A program made the position numbers and the translations under genes. Positions 44,813 to 52,976 of a stretch of DNA of 64,000 bases are shown here, in pieces. The notes below the pieces were generated by a model. That model saw nothing but the letters and a program-made list of their open reading frames with translations. It made no database searches and was not told the origin of the DNA. The stretch's first letter is position 1. Each line of letters starts with the position of its first letter. Source of the DNA: Bacteroidota bacterium (GTDB lineage Bacteria; Bacteroidota; Bacteroidia; B-17B0; Aurantibacillaceae); contig JAFDYB010000034.1 of NCBI GenBank assembly GCA_018267655.1, forward strand, positions 1 through 64,000, given 5' to 3'.

Positions 44813-45040
44813 TTGGTTTAATTTTTGGTTTTACGAATTTATTAATTATTTTAATATGGGCTCACCCATTTTAACAAAATTAAGTACGCAAATGGTTTAA
44901 AAAAGGTTGGTGAAAGTGTGATTTTGATTTTTTATTGAATTCATATATGCCTACAAGCCCTTTAAAAGGTATTTAACATGTTTTCAATACCCAGCATAAA
45001 TTTTTATTTTTTACAAGTTTTAATATTAGTTAATTATAAA

Positions 45041-45709
45041 TTAATCTAACGAAAATTCAAGATATTTTATTGAGAAACCTTTTTTAAAGAACAGTGACTC
45101 ATAATAAGTTTTAATTTCAATAAGTTCTTCTTTTCCGTCAGGGCAGTTAGTGTACAAATTATCTGTTTTAAATTTAAGATTTAAATTATTATTTAAAATG
45201 ACACTCAATGTATAATCATAAAAAAACAAACTATCAGTTTTAAGTTTAATTAAAGCATTATTTTTTAAAAAAGTTTTATATTTACTCAAAAACATAAAGT
45301 TAGTTAAGCGCTTTCGTTCTCTGGGCTTTTGCGGTTGTGGGTCGGGGAATGTAATCCAAATTTCACTTATTTCATTTTTATCAAAGCACTGCTCAATAAA
45401 ATCAATGCGTGTTCTTAAAAAAGCAACGTTTGTCAAATTTTCATCGAGCGCTTGCTTAGCACCGGTGTACATTCTGTTTGATTTAATATCAATGCCAATA
45501 TAATTAATTTGTTTGTTTTTTTTTGCTAAGCCAATGGTGTATTCGCCCCTACCACAACCCAATTCTATACAAATAGGATTTTGGTTTTTAAAAATCAAAT
45601 TATTCCACTTACCTTTTAATTCAAAGCTTTCGTTTAATTTTGAATATGGTTTAGTAAAAGTGTTTGAAAACTCTTTATAAGCGGCAAATTTTTCTATTTT
45701 ATTAGGCAT
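45041..45709 (-). CDS. trmB: tRNA (guanine-N7-)-methyltransferase
   Basis: Methylates N7 of G46 in the variable loop of tRNAs. The 222-residue class I methyltransferase has motif I CIELGCGRGEYTIGLA (about 48-62), IGIDIKSNRMYTGAKQA (about 71-87), and the diagnostic IWITFPDPQPQKPRERKRL (about 118-136). A conserved end with LKLKTDSLFFYDYTL follows. Start ATG at 45709. It is divergent from the lipoprotein gene at 45770 with a 60-base intergenic space. Confidence 0.95.
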   Translation of the reverse strand: MPNKIEKFAAYKEFSNTFTKPYSKLNESFELKGKWNNLIFKNQNPICIELGCGRGEYTIGLAKKNKQINYIGIDIKSNRMYTGAKQALDENLTNVAFLRTRIDFIEQCFDKNEISEIWITFPDPQPQKPRERKRLTNFMFLSKYKTFLKNNALIKLKTDSLFFYDYTLSVILNNNLNLKFKTDNLYTNCPDGKEELIEIKTYYESLFFKKGFSIKYLEFSLD

Positions 45710-45769
45710 AATACAATTGGTAAAAATATTAAAAATACTTGTATTAGTAAATTACAAAGCTTAATTTCA

Positions 45770-46762
45770 TTGGCGTTGAAATACACTAGTGTCATAATTA
45801 TTTTTTTGTTTTTTTCGTGCAGTGCTAAGCCCGATAAAAAATTTAGCAGTGCAACTAAAAAAAATATTTTACGCAACGATACTCCCCTGTGCGTTGGTAA
45901 TTTATGCTATAATGTAGTTGGCATTTATAATCCTTCTAGCAAATTAAACGAAAATTTTATTCTAGATAAACAACTGTACACTCTTAAAATTGATACTGTA
46001 CCTCAAGTAAAATTTTGGATGGAAATTATGCAGCTAAAAGAAGATAGTGCACTTATAAACATTGGCTTTAATCGATTTATTATTAAGAAAATTCATTTAA
46101 ACGAGTGGCAAGTACTTAGCGACTCTTCCAAAAATTTATATAAAGATAGTATTAGAAAAGTTTATATGCTTGATTCAACCTATAACATATACTTAACAAA
46201 TGGTAAAAAATATTTTTATGATTTTAATAAGGCATATCAAAATTTTAGCAAAGGCATTGATTGTTTTGTGGAAAACGGTGTTGATCCTTGGTATGCACAA
46301 GCAATTTTATTAATTGAAAGCCCTAATAAATTACAAAAGTCAAACGTAGGTGCTTACGGGCCTTTTCAATTAATGCCAAATGTAGCCCGGCTGTTCGGGT
46401 TAAAAGTAAATAAACATATTGATGAACGCGCAAACTTTGAAAGAAGCGCCTTTGCTGCAAGCTCATTAATTAAAAAAATATGTATTCCCAATACACTTCA
46501 AATACTTGATTCGCTGGGCTTAAAAAGCATCAATCAAAACGACTTATGGTTTAAGTTGTTGGTAATGCACGTGTATCATGCCGGGTTTTATAATGTGCAG
46601 CAAGCTTTACTAACAATTCAGCCCAAAACAGCCGATATGAGAATTATTTTTAAACTTTGGCAAACGCGTGCTGCAAAATTTAAAAATTCATCGCAAAATT
46701 ATTCGCAGTTAATTTTAGCAGCTATGCTTCAAATGAACACTCTTGTAAAAAACAATAATTAA
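45770..46762 (+). CDS. Lytic transglycosylase-like (SLT-domain) lipoprotein
   Basis: A 330-residue lipoprotein with lipobox LFFSCS (Cys17). A beta-rich region (about 30-150) is followed by a C-terminal SLT/lysozyme-like domain. The catalytic Glu is in AILLIESPNK (about 183), the domain hallmark is VGAYGPFQLMPNVARLFGL (about 193-212), and HVYHAGFYNVQQAL is the last conserved helix. It probably cuts peptidoglycan glycan strands from the outer-membrane side. No ATG fits. TTG at 45770 or the TTG two codons later at 45776, which gives a tidier MKYTSV... signal peptide, is the start. Confidence 0.8.
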   Translation: MALKYTSVIIIFLFFSCSAKPDKKFSSATKKNILRNDTPLCVGNLCYNVVGIYNPSSKLNENFILDKQLYTLKIDTVPQVKFWMEIMQLKEDSALINIGFNRFIIKKIHLNEWQVLSDSSKNLYKDSIRKVYMLDSTYNIYLTNGKKYFYDFNKAYQNFSKGIDCFVENGVDPWYAQAILLIESPNKLQKSNVGAYGPFQLMPNVARLFGLKVNKHIDERANFERSAFAASSLIKKICIPNTLQILDSLGLKSINQNDLWFKLLVMHVYHAGFYNVQQALLTIQPKTADMRIIFKLWQTRAAKFKNSSQNYSQLILAAMLQMNTLVKNNN

Positions 46763-46835
46763 CAACGCTATTTTAAGGATATCCAACAAATGTTACATTA
46801 TGGTGAAAATATATTATCGAAATTTGTATTCATAA

Positions 46836-47060
46836 ATGAAAAACTTAATAGCTAAATACAAGCCCGAAATTATTGGCGCAGCACTTGGTGGCGCAATAGG
46901 TTTGGCTTATTGGTATTTTATAGGCTGTTCTTCAGGAACTTGTGCTATTACCTCTAAACCATTAAACAGCACAATATATGGCATGCTTATGGGAAGCTTG
47001 CTATTTAATATTTTTAAATCAAATAAAAACATAAAAACAAATAACAATGAGCAAAATTGA
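46836..47060 (+). CDS. DUF6132-type small membrane protein
   Basis: A 74-residue protein with two membrane helices (about 12-30 and 47-63) and the conserved segment YWYFIGCSSGTCAITSKPLNS between them, followed by YGMLMGSLLF. The two Cys of GCSSGTC are the conserved mark of this family, which occurs in Bacteroidota next to rhodanese genes. It is the first gene of the small + strand cassette and overlaps the first rhodanese by 14 bases. A role in thiol or sulfur handling at the membrane is suggested by context only. Confidence 0.8.
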   Translation: MKNLIAKYKPEIIGAALGGAIGLAYWYFIGCSSGTCAITSKPLNSTIYGMLMGSLLFNIFKSNKNIKTNNNEQN

Positions 47061-47322
47061 GCAAGTAATCAAAGAAGGTAAGGCTTCAATTATTGATGTA
47101 AGAACCCATGCTGAATATATGGGCGGTCACGTTGCAGGAAGTAAAAATATACCTTTACAAGAACTTTCTGAGCGAATAAATGAAGTTAAAAACTTGAAAA
47201 ATATTATACTTTGTTGTGCTTCAGGAAATAGAAGCGGCCAAGCAGAACGATTTTTAAAACAAAATGGTATTGAATGCGAAAACGGCGGATCGTGGATGGA
47301 TATAAATTTTTTAACCCAATAA
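47047..47322 (+). CDS. Single-domain rhodanese
   Basis: A 91-residue rhodanese-fold protein. It has IIDVRTHAEYMGGHVAGSKNIPL (16-38) and the active-site loop CCASGNRSGQAERFL (about 57-71), in which the second Cys is the persulfide-carrying residue. Such proteins transfer sulfane sulfur as a Cys persulfide. No signal peptide, so it is cytoplasmic. Its start overlaps the DUF6132 gene and a second rhodanese follows after 7 bases. Confidence 0.92.
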   Translation: MSKIEQVIKEGKASIIDVRTHAEYMGGHVAGSKNIPLQELSERINEVKNLKNIILCCASGNRSGQAERFLKQNGIECENGGSWMDINFLTQ

Positions 47323-47329
47323 TTAAAAT

Positions 47330-47647
47330 ATGATACAATTAATTAAAAATATATTAGGCTTAGGGCCAAAAGTTAGTTATGCAGAACTACTTGCTAATGG
47401 CGGAATAATAATAGATGTTCGTACAAAAGAAGAGTATCAAGGTGGCCACGTAAGGGGATCCATTAATATTCCTTTAAATCAACTATCAGCAAGTATTAAA
47501 AAATTAAAAAATAAAGATCAAGCTATTATTACCTGCTGCGCGTCGGGCATGCGAAGTGCTAATGCTAAATCAATATTAAAAGGTGAGGGTTTTACAAATG
47601 TACATAACGGTGGGAGTTGGTATAGTTTACGAAAATTTGAAAAATAA
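47330..47647 (+). CDS. Second single-domain rhodanese
   Basis: A 105-residue rhodanese with an extra N-terminal segment (IQLIKNILGLGPKVSYAELLANGG). The core is IIIDVRTKEEYQGGHVRGSINIPLNQL and the active-site loop ITCCASGMRSANAKSIL (about 65-81), again with the catalytic Cys. It is clearly a paralogue of the preceding gene but not a fresh duplicate, since many positions differ. The two may hand sulfur between each other or to the thioredoxin downstream, which is inference. Confidence 0.92.
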   Translation: MIQLIKNILGLGPKVSYAELLANGGIIIDVRTKEEYQGGHVRGSINIPLNQLSASIKKLKNKDQAIITCCASGMRSANAKSILKGEGFTNVHNGGSWYSLRKFEK

Positions 47648-47651
47648 AAAT

Positions 47652-47912
47652 ATGAGCAACTTATTCCGAAATTGGACTTTTGTGAGATGGTTGAGATTGT
47701 CCTTTGGTATATTATTAGCCATTGAGGCCATAAAGTTGAACGATTGGCTTGCCGGTGCTTTTTCGATTTTATTTTTTTATCAAGCCTACACTAATTCCGG
47801 CTTTTGTCTTGGTAGATCTTGTTCTGTACCGCACAATACCACTACAAATTCAAATGAAATTGGATTTGAAGAAATTAAATTAGAATCACACAAATCTGAA
47901 AAGTTAAATTAA
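47652..47912 (+). CDS. Small membrane protein (DUF2892/YgaP-like)
   Basis: An 86-residue protein read from ATG 47652, four bases after the second rhodanese stop. A longer frame from 47583 overlaps that gene and is unlikely. One or two helices occupy about 12-50 (WLRLSFGILLAIEAIKLNDWLAGAFSILFFYQAYT), followed by GFCLGRSCSVP with two Cys. Membrane-associated rhodanese partners of the YgaP type are similar in size and place. The two Cys after the membrane part echo those of the DUF6132 gene. Confidence 0.72.
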   Translation: MSNLFRNWTFVRWLRLSFGILLAIEAIKLNDWLAGAFSILFFYQAYTNSGFCLGRSCSVPHNTTTNSNEIGFEEIKLESHKSEKLN

Positions 47913-47916
47913 ATAT

Positions 47917-48213
47917 ATGTCATCGTTTCAAGAATTAATACAGCAGGAAAAACCTCTATTAGTAGATTTTTCGGCACAATGGTGTGGCCCGTGTAAAGCA
48001 ATGAGCCCAATATTAAATCAGGTTAAAGAAATGTTGGGCAACTCGGCAACTATTATAAAGATAGATGTTGATGCAAACCCATCTGCTGCAAGTGCATACA
48101 ACATTCAAAGCGTACCAACATTATTATTGTTTAAAAAAGGAAAAGTTCTTTGGCGGCAATCAGGGGTTGTACCTGCAAATCACTTAAAAGACGTCATTTT
48201 ACAACATGTATAA
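47917..48213 (+). CDS. Thioredoxin
   Basis: A 98-residue thioredoxin with the active site WCGPCK (about 22-27) in VDFSAQWCGPCKAMSPIL, the cis-Pro in VPTLLLFKKGK, and the normal fold length. No signal peptide, so cytoplasmic. It is the last gene of the cassette, 4 bases behind the small membrane protein. It may reduce persulfides or disulfides on the rhodaneses. Other thioredoxins surely exist elsewhere in the genome. Confidence 0.92.
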   Translation: MSSFQELIQQEKPLLVDFSAQWCGPCKAMSPILNQVKEMLGNSATIIKIDVDANPSAASAYNIQSVPTLLLFKKGKVLWRQSGVVPANHLKDVILQHV

Positions 48214-48242
48214 TTTTGCCGTAATACTTTTTAATTGTTTTA

Positions 48243-48644
48243 GTGAGTAGTAACCCTATTATATCTGGTAAACGAAATGGTATAAGCAATTGGCTTAGGC
48301 AATTTAGCACCGTAGTTGATTGCGAGCACAAAACATACAAACTGCAAGAGAGCTTATTGGGGTTTATAAAATGGGGTACTTTTAAGCCATTACCTGAAAT
48401 TAAATACATATTAATTTTTAAGCAGTTTTTTGTAAAATGCGAATCGTGTTCTGTTGAAGATTTTGAAAATCAAGATTTGTTTTATTATCAAACTAGCTTA
48501 GTGCATGGCAATAACAGACGCATAATTATTCATGAAACTAAAGTGAAAACAAGTGCTTTTGAGACTGCGCGTAACTTAGCTCAAGCTCTAAATTTAAAAA
48601 TAAAAGATGCTGCAAGTATTAAAGGACAAGGGGTTTGGTTATAA
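48243..48644 (+). CDS. Conserved-looking protein of unknown function
   Basis: A 133-residue soluble protein from GTG 48243. It contains SNWLRQFSTVVDCEHKTYKL, then KPLPEIKYILIFKQFFVKCESC (a CxxC in a beta-strand context), FYYQTSLVHGNNRRIIIHETK and a C-terminal helix AFETARNLAQALNLKIKDAAS. It reads like a small PH-like or mixed alpha/beta fold. I do not recognise a named family. It may form the end of the sulfur cassette or be an independent gene, as 29 bases separate it from thioredoxin. Confidence 0.6.
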   Translation: MSSNPIISGKRNGISNWLRQFSTVVDCEHKTYKLQESLLGFIKWGTFKPLPEIKYILIFKQFFVKCESCSVEDFENQDLFYYQTSLVHGNNRRIIIHETKVKTSAFETARNLAQALNLKIKDAASIKGQGVWL

Positions 48645-48755
48645 TTACAAAAACGCTATTTAATTTTTAACTAAACGGGTTAATTGAACGAAGCTAAGAA
48701 GAAAGTCCCTCTCTCAAATTGCTCAGTATAAAAGAATAATTGGGAAAATAATTAT

Positions 48756-49886
48756 TCATTCCAGCAAAAATTCTAAAATAGAAAGTGGAATAATATCAGT
48801 TTTTGGAAATGAATTAGCTAATACCACTATTCCAGTTTTTTTTTCGGGATAAAACCCAATAAAGCTATAAAAACCGCCCGTGCCGCCATTGTGCCATATT
48901 AATTGATTTTGATTTTGCCGTTTGATTATTTGCCAAGCCATTCCCATTTTTTCTTTTAAAGCAAATAAAACAGTGTGTGTTTCATATAAAGCCGATTGAT
49001 TTTGCGATAAATTAAGCTTCAAATAAAGTAACATATCGTTTAGTGATGAGTACAAAGCACCACAACCTTGCATAGCTCCAAATTGCCATGTACACGTATT
49101 TTTACCTGCTTCGTTAATGCCTATTGCAAGTTTAAGACTATCGGTCTTAGTTAATGTTATTTTAGTGGTGTTTAAATTATTTGGCAACAAGAGCTTTTCT
49201 TTTAAAATATTTTCAAAATCTGCGGCATAAATATTTTGAAGTATGTAACCTAATAGTCCCATTCCGTAATTAGAATATGCGCAGTGGGTGCCAGGCTCTT
49301 CGTGTAAAACAATGGTTTTTAAATCGGCTAAAAGCAATTCGTTTGTGTAATTTTTGTATGGATTATTATAATCAAAAAAAGTTTGATTTTGTAAATTACT
49401 TGGTATTTCCGGCAAACCTGAGGTGTGTGTAACCAAATGCCGGATTAGTATAGGAATGTTTTTATAATTTAAATGTTGGTAATTGTGTTTAGGCAAGTAC
49501 TTTTTAATATCATCATCAAGCGAAATTTTATTTTCTTTAATCGCTTTAGATAACAACCAAGCCGTAAAAGTGTTACTAATAGAGCCTATTTGATAAACAG
49601 TTTCGTTATTTGGTAATTGGCCAGATAGTCGCCGATATTCGCCATAATGATAAATAAAAGAACTGTCGTTATTAATAATACCAATACTTAGTCCACAATT
49701 TCTACTGTCGCTCATATAATTTTTTACGGCAATATCAATAAACGAATCAAGTTTTGTTTTTAAAGGATTATTCTTTAAATAATTATCAAGTTTTGTATTA
49801 GGAAATTCATTATAAACTTTATGAGTATTTTGCGTGTAAAAACACAACGGCACAATAATAACAAGCATTTGAAGCATCTTATTCAT
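48756..49886 (-). CDS. Beta-lactamase-family serine hydrolase with altered SxxK motif
   Basis: A 376-residue exported protein with a signal peptide (to about residue 19). The fold of class C beta-lactamases, DD-peptidases and esterases is seen in VYQIGSISNTFTAWL, SNYGMGLLGYI and the HNGGTGGFYS triad region. The usual nucleophile motif SxxK reads Ser102-Ile-Ser-Asn105: the Lys is replaced by Asn (AAC in the sequence). The YSN motif (Tyr204-Ser-Asn206) and the HxG motif remain. It could be a diverged hydrolase or a catalytically weak one. It ends the - strand dapA group, 12 bases behind the alpha/beta hydrolase. Confidence 0.85.
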   Translation of the reverse strand: MNKMLQMLVIIVPLCFYTQNTHKVYNEFPNTKLDNYLKNNPLKTKLDSFIDIAVKNYMSDSRNCGLSIGIINNDSSFIYHYGEYRRLSGQLPNNETVYQIGSISNTFTAWLLSKAIKENKISLDDDIKKYLPKHNYQHLNYKNIPILIRHLVTHTSGLPEIPSNLQNQTFFDYNNPYKNYTNELLLADLKTIVLHEEPGTHCAYSNYGMGLLGYILQNIYAADFENILKEKLLLPNNLNTTKITLTKTDSLKLAIGINEAGKNTCTWQFGAMQGCGALYSSLNDMLLYLKLNLSQNQSALYETHTVLFALKEKMGMAWQIIKRQNQNQLIWHNGGTGGFYSFIGFYPEKKTGIVVLANSFPKTDIIPLSILEFLLE

Positions 49887-49898
49887 TTGCCAGCAGAA

Positions 49899-50855
49899 TT
49901 AAGTATTTATTAAAAAAGCAGAAATGTATTTATTTACCATTTTTGATTTTCGAAACAATACATCGTGTTTAATGTTTTTTAAAATAATTAATTGCGTTTG
50001 TAAAGGAAAAGCATTGTGAATGCTATTGCCTGTAAATAAAGGCACAACACCATCTCTATTCCCCCATATTAAAAGTGTTTTTGTGTTTTGTAAATTATAA
50101 TTTAATGTTTGATATTTTTTTTCGTTGTTAAGTAAAGCATCTATTATTTTATGTCGGTCTGCTTTTTGTTTCATAAAGTGCTCTGTAATAATTTTTCTTT
50201 TTATAAAACGAGGAATAAACATTTTTTTTGAAAGCATTGCTTTGCGCATAGCATCAAATTCTTTAATGTTTTCGGGCACCAGAATATGATATATATTTGG
50301 CGAGCCAACACTTTTTGCTAAACTATCTGCCAAAAGAGAAGAATAGAATTTAACCGGGCCTGCAATAATAATAAGTTTTTCAACTTTTTCATGAAAAATT
50401 TGGTTAAACATTGCTGCTGTTAAACCACCGTAACTATAGCCAGCTACGTACATTTTTTTAAAAAAATTTAATTGTGTAAGGGCTTCATTTATTTGTTGGG
50501 CTTGAAACTCAACAGTATAATTTTGGCTGAACGATTTGCTTTTCCCAAAATAAATTAAATCGGGAATTATTAAGTTATAGCTTTCCGATAAAATTTTCAC
50601 CTGTCGTTTCCACGTGCTTAATCCATTTAAACCTAAGCCATGCAGTAAAAGCAGATCTGGCTTATTTGGGTTTTGGTTATAGGTGATGTGAATGGTTGCG
50701 CTTGATGTTGATATTAAAGTATCGTGTTTTAAATAATTTAAACAATAATGTGCTGCTTTATTTTTTCGGTGATAAATTATTTTTGATTCATTATTTTGAG
50801 CAAAAACAGAAGCAGAAAAGCAAATTATAAAAATATATTTATGAATTAAGTGCAT
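49899..50855 (-). CDS. Alpha/beta hydrolase, exported
   Basis: A 318-residue alpha/beta-hydrolase fold protein with a signal peptide (to about residue 19). Oxyanion region is LLLHGLGLNGLSTWKRQV (about 73-90), the nucleophile elbow is AGYSYGGLTAAMF with Ser in GYSYGG (about 144), the acid lies in GNRDGVVPLF (about 264-273), and the His is in LKNIKHDVLF (about 296). The triad is complete. The substrate cannot be guessed. Its start shares one base with the stop of the phosphoribosyltransferase gene. Confidence 0.88.
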   Translation of the reverse strand: MHLIHKYIFIICFSASVFAQNNESKIIYHRKNKAAHYCLNYLKHDTLISTSSATIHITYNQNPNKPDLLLLHGLGLNGLSTWKRQVKILSESYNLIIPDLIYFGKSKSFSQNYTVEFQAQQINEALTQLNFFKKMYVAGYSYGGLTAAMFNQIFHEKVEKLIIIAGPVKFYSSLLADSLAKSVGSPNIYHILVPENIKEFDAMRKAMLSKKMFIPRFIKRKIITEHFMKQKADRHKIIDALLNNEKKYQTLNYNLQNTKTLLIWGNRDGVVPLFTGNSIHNAFPLQTQLIILKNIKHDVLFRKSKMVNKYISAFLINT

Positions 50856-51358
50856 TATTTAAGGTAAACAACTTCCTTCCCTTTTTTAGAAAAATCAACT
50901 TCGATATGTTCTTGAAGCGTGGTGCTAAGGCTAAGCCCCGTAAAATCAGCTTTTATAGGAAAACAGGTGTGCCCTCTATCCACTAAAACCAAAGTATGTA
51001 TTTTTTTTGTGGGAATATTTAAAAATGGTTTAACAGCGTACATTAAGGTTTTGCCGCTATTTAACACATCATCAACTAATAAAACATTTTTGTTCTTATA
51101 ATCATTTTCTTTAAAATCAAATATCGCATCTTCTTTCCAAGGTTCACCTTTATTAATGATAATTTTACCTGCTTTTGTTTTTAATTTTGATAAGCTATTT
51201 AAACGGGTAATGATATTTTGTGCTAATAGATAGCCGTTTCCGGCAATGCCAACAATTAAAATTTCTTTTTCATGAAAATTATTTTCATAAACTTCATAAG
51301 CCAAACGATTTAATTTTTGATTTATTTGCTGAGCATTAAGTATTTGTATTTTTTTCAT
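50855..51358 (-). CDS. Phosphoribosyltransferase family protein (PyrR-like size)
   Basis: A 167-residue type I phosphoribosyltransferase. The PRPP loop is VLLVDDVLNSGKTLMYAV (about 95-112) with the two acids, and a flexible-loop region stands near 60-80. Size and layout resemble PyrR or hypoxanthine-type enzymes, but the base specificity is not clear. It overlaps the DinB-like gene by four bases (ATGA) and the hydrolase gene by one base, so it is firmly in the group. Confidence 0.88.
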   Translation of the reverse strand: MKKIQILNAQQINQKLNRLAYEVYENNFHEKEILIVGIAGNGYLLAQNIITRLNSLSKLKTKAGKIIINKGEPWKEDAIFDFKENDYKNKNVLLVDDVLNSGKTLMYAVKPFLNIPTKKIHTLVLVDRGHTCFPIKADFTGLSLSTTLQEHIEVDFSKKGKEVVYLK

Positions 51359-51885
51359 TTCTTTTTACTAAGAAAAACATCTAATTGATTTTTTTGTTTT
51401 AAATGATGGTTAAAATGTAGAATAGAAAAATCCATCCATTGCTCAGCATTAAACATACCCAAATTTGGGTTTGGGTGTGGTAGCTTTCCGCCCTTATTAA
51501 ATTGTTTTGATTTAGCAACTAAAGCAGAAAAATCATGTGATAATTTTTTTAACGCATCAGAAATAAACTCTTTATTTACAGGCTGCTCAGGCGGATTTGT
51601 AACGTGTGTTGGCGCTTTAATTTTTTGTTCGGAAATAATTCCGGTATTAAATATTTTTTCAGCAGAGGAATTTATAGCAACGGCGCTATTTTCATTACTA
51701 TTTAAGCAATTTTCTGCTCTTTTTATCATTCTGTCACTCGATTCAATTAAATGCATATACAATTGCCCCATTGACCAAGTCCCTTGCTCAGGCGATTGTT
51801 TTAATTCCTCTAAAGTATAATCAGATAAATAATTATCCCAATCATTTATACATACTTTAAACCTTGCCTCATAGTTATTTGCCAT
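51355..51885 (-). CDS. DinB-like four-helix protein
   Basis: A 176-residue protein of the DinB/YfiT-like metal-binding four-helix bundle type. Signs are GTWSMGQLYMHLIESSDRMIKR (about 36-57) with the first His and FSILHFNHHLKQKNQLD (about 152-168) with the other His residues of the usual three-His metal site. Such proteins are often thiol transferases or of unknown function. It is followed by the phosphoribosyltransferase with overlapping stop and start codons, and dapA lies one base upstream. Confidence 0.8.
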   Translation of the reverse strand: MANNYEARFKVCINDWDNYLSDYTLEELKQSPEQGTWSMGQLYMHLIESSDRMIKRAENCLNSNENSAVAINSSAEKIFNTGIISEQKIKAPTHVTNPPEQPVNKEFISDALKKLSHDFSALVAKSKQFNKGGKLPHPNPNLGMFNAEQWMDFSILHFNHHLKQKNQLDVFLSKKK

Positions 51886-51886
51886 A

Positions 51887-52768
51887 TTATATTAATTTTA
51901 ATAAAGATGCAATTTTTGTTTTTACTTCAGTTTTAGGCTCACACAGGGGTAGGCGAACCATTGATTCGCAAATTGACAGTTGTTTTAATGCCTGCTTTAT
52001 TCCACCGGGGTTTCCATCGGCAAATAATTGATCTGTAAAGTCTAATAACTTATAGTGTAAATTCTGGGCACCTTTAAAATCTCCGCTTAAAGCTTTTCTT
52101 ACTAGTTCAGACATTTGCAAAGGAAAGGCATTTGCAACAACAGATATTACACCAAGTCCGCCACAAGCAATTAAAGGAAGGGTTAAATTATCATCGCCAC
52201 TTAAAACCATAAAATCTTTAGGTTTATGTTTTAGTATTTTCATCATTTGTTCAATATTACCGCTGGCTTCTTTTGTTGCAGCAATATTTTTAAAATCCTT
52301 AGCAATTTTTATTTGTGTTTCCCAAGTGATATTGCTGCCGGTTCGCCCCGGAATATTATATAAAATAATAGATTTTTTTGTAGCTTCTGAAATTGATTTA
52401 TAATGCTCGTAATACCCTTGCTGATTAGGCTTATTATAATATGGTGCAACCGACAGTATGGCTTCAAACGGCTTTAAATCACTTGCTTTTAAAGCCTTTA
52501 CTACTTCGGCCGTATTATTACCTCCAAGGCCTAACACTAATGGAATTTTATTAGCATTAGCTTTTATTACAGTTTCAATAACAAGTTGTTTTTCGCTCTG
52601 TGAAAGAGTTACACTTTCTCCTGTAGTACCCATTACCACAATGTATTCAACCTTACCTTTATGTAAATGTTTTATTAATTTAGTTAATGCGTTTGTGTCC
52701 ACTTCGCCTAACTTATTAAATGGTGTAACAATTGCAACACCTGTGCCTATTAAATTTCTATTTCTCAT
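51887..52768 (-). CDS. dapA: 4-hydroxy-tetrahydrodipicolinate synthase
   Basis: First committed step of lysine and meso-diaminopimelate synthesis, condensing pyruvate with aspartate semialdehyde. The 293-residue TIM-barrel enzyme shows GTGVAIVTPFN, VVMGTTGESVTLS (about 44-56), SVAPYYNKPNQQGYYEHYKS (about 131-150 with the catalytic Tyr) and AATKEASGN with the Schiff-base Lys (about 167-175). All family residues are present. It heads the - strand group, with the DinB-like gene one base behind it. Confidence 0.97.
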   Translation of the reverse strand: MRNRNLIGTGVAIVTPFNKLGEVDTNALTKLIKHLHKGKVEYIVVMGTTGESVTLSQSEKQLVIETVIKANANKIPLVLGLGGNNTAEVVKALKASDLKPFEAILSVAPYYNKPNQQGYYEHYKSISEATKKSIILYNIPGRTGSNITWETQIKIAKDFKNIAATKEASGNIEQMMKILKHKPKDFMVLSGDDNLTLPLIACGGLGVISVVANAFPLQMSELVRKALSGDFKGAQNLHYKLLDFTDQLFADGNPGGIKQALKQLSICESMVRLPLCEPKTEVKTKIASLLKLI

Positions 52769-52976
52769 TTATAAAATACAGTCAAATGTAATAAAAATTC
52801 TATGGTTTAATTGCGGTTGCTATTTTATAATTTATAGAATTGTTTGTATGCGCATTAACATTATTTCACATCGAACTTAAATATTTGGCAAAGCTATTGT
52901 TTACCTTAGTGTAAGCTAACTTCTTTTTTCCTCATGTTTGGTATAAATTCTAAAATAATTAATTAAAAAATTAGAT

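Noticed and set aside
44858-44871. ATGGGCTCACCCAT hairpin upstream of the 43805-44812 gene
   Set aside because: A 5-bp stem in an AT-rich region without T-run or other sign of function is too weak to call.
47583-47651. Longer start for the small membrane protein of the rhodanese cassette
   Set aside because: The extension overlaps the end of the second rhodanese gene and carries no signal or conserved residues. The ATG at 47652 gives normal spacing.
48732-48755. GAATAATT/AATTATTC inverted repeat downstream of the serine hydrolase gene
   Set aside because: The stem is almost pure A/T and weak, with no T-run, so it is not called a terminator.
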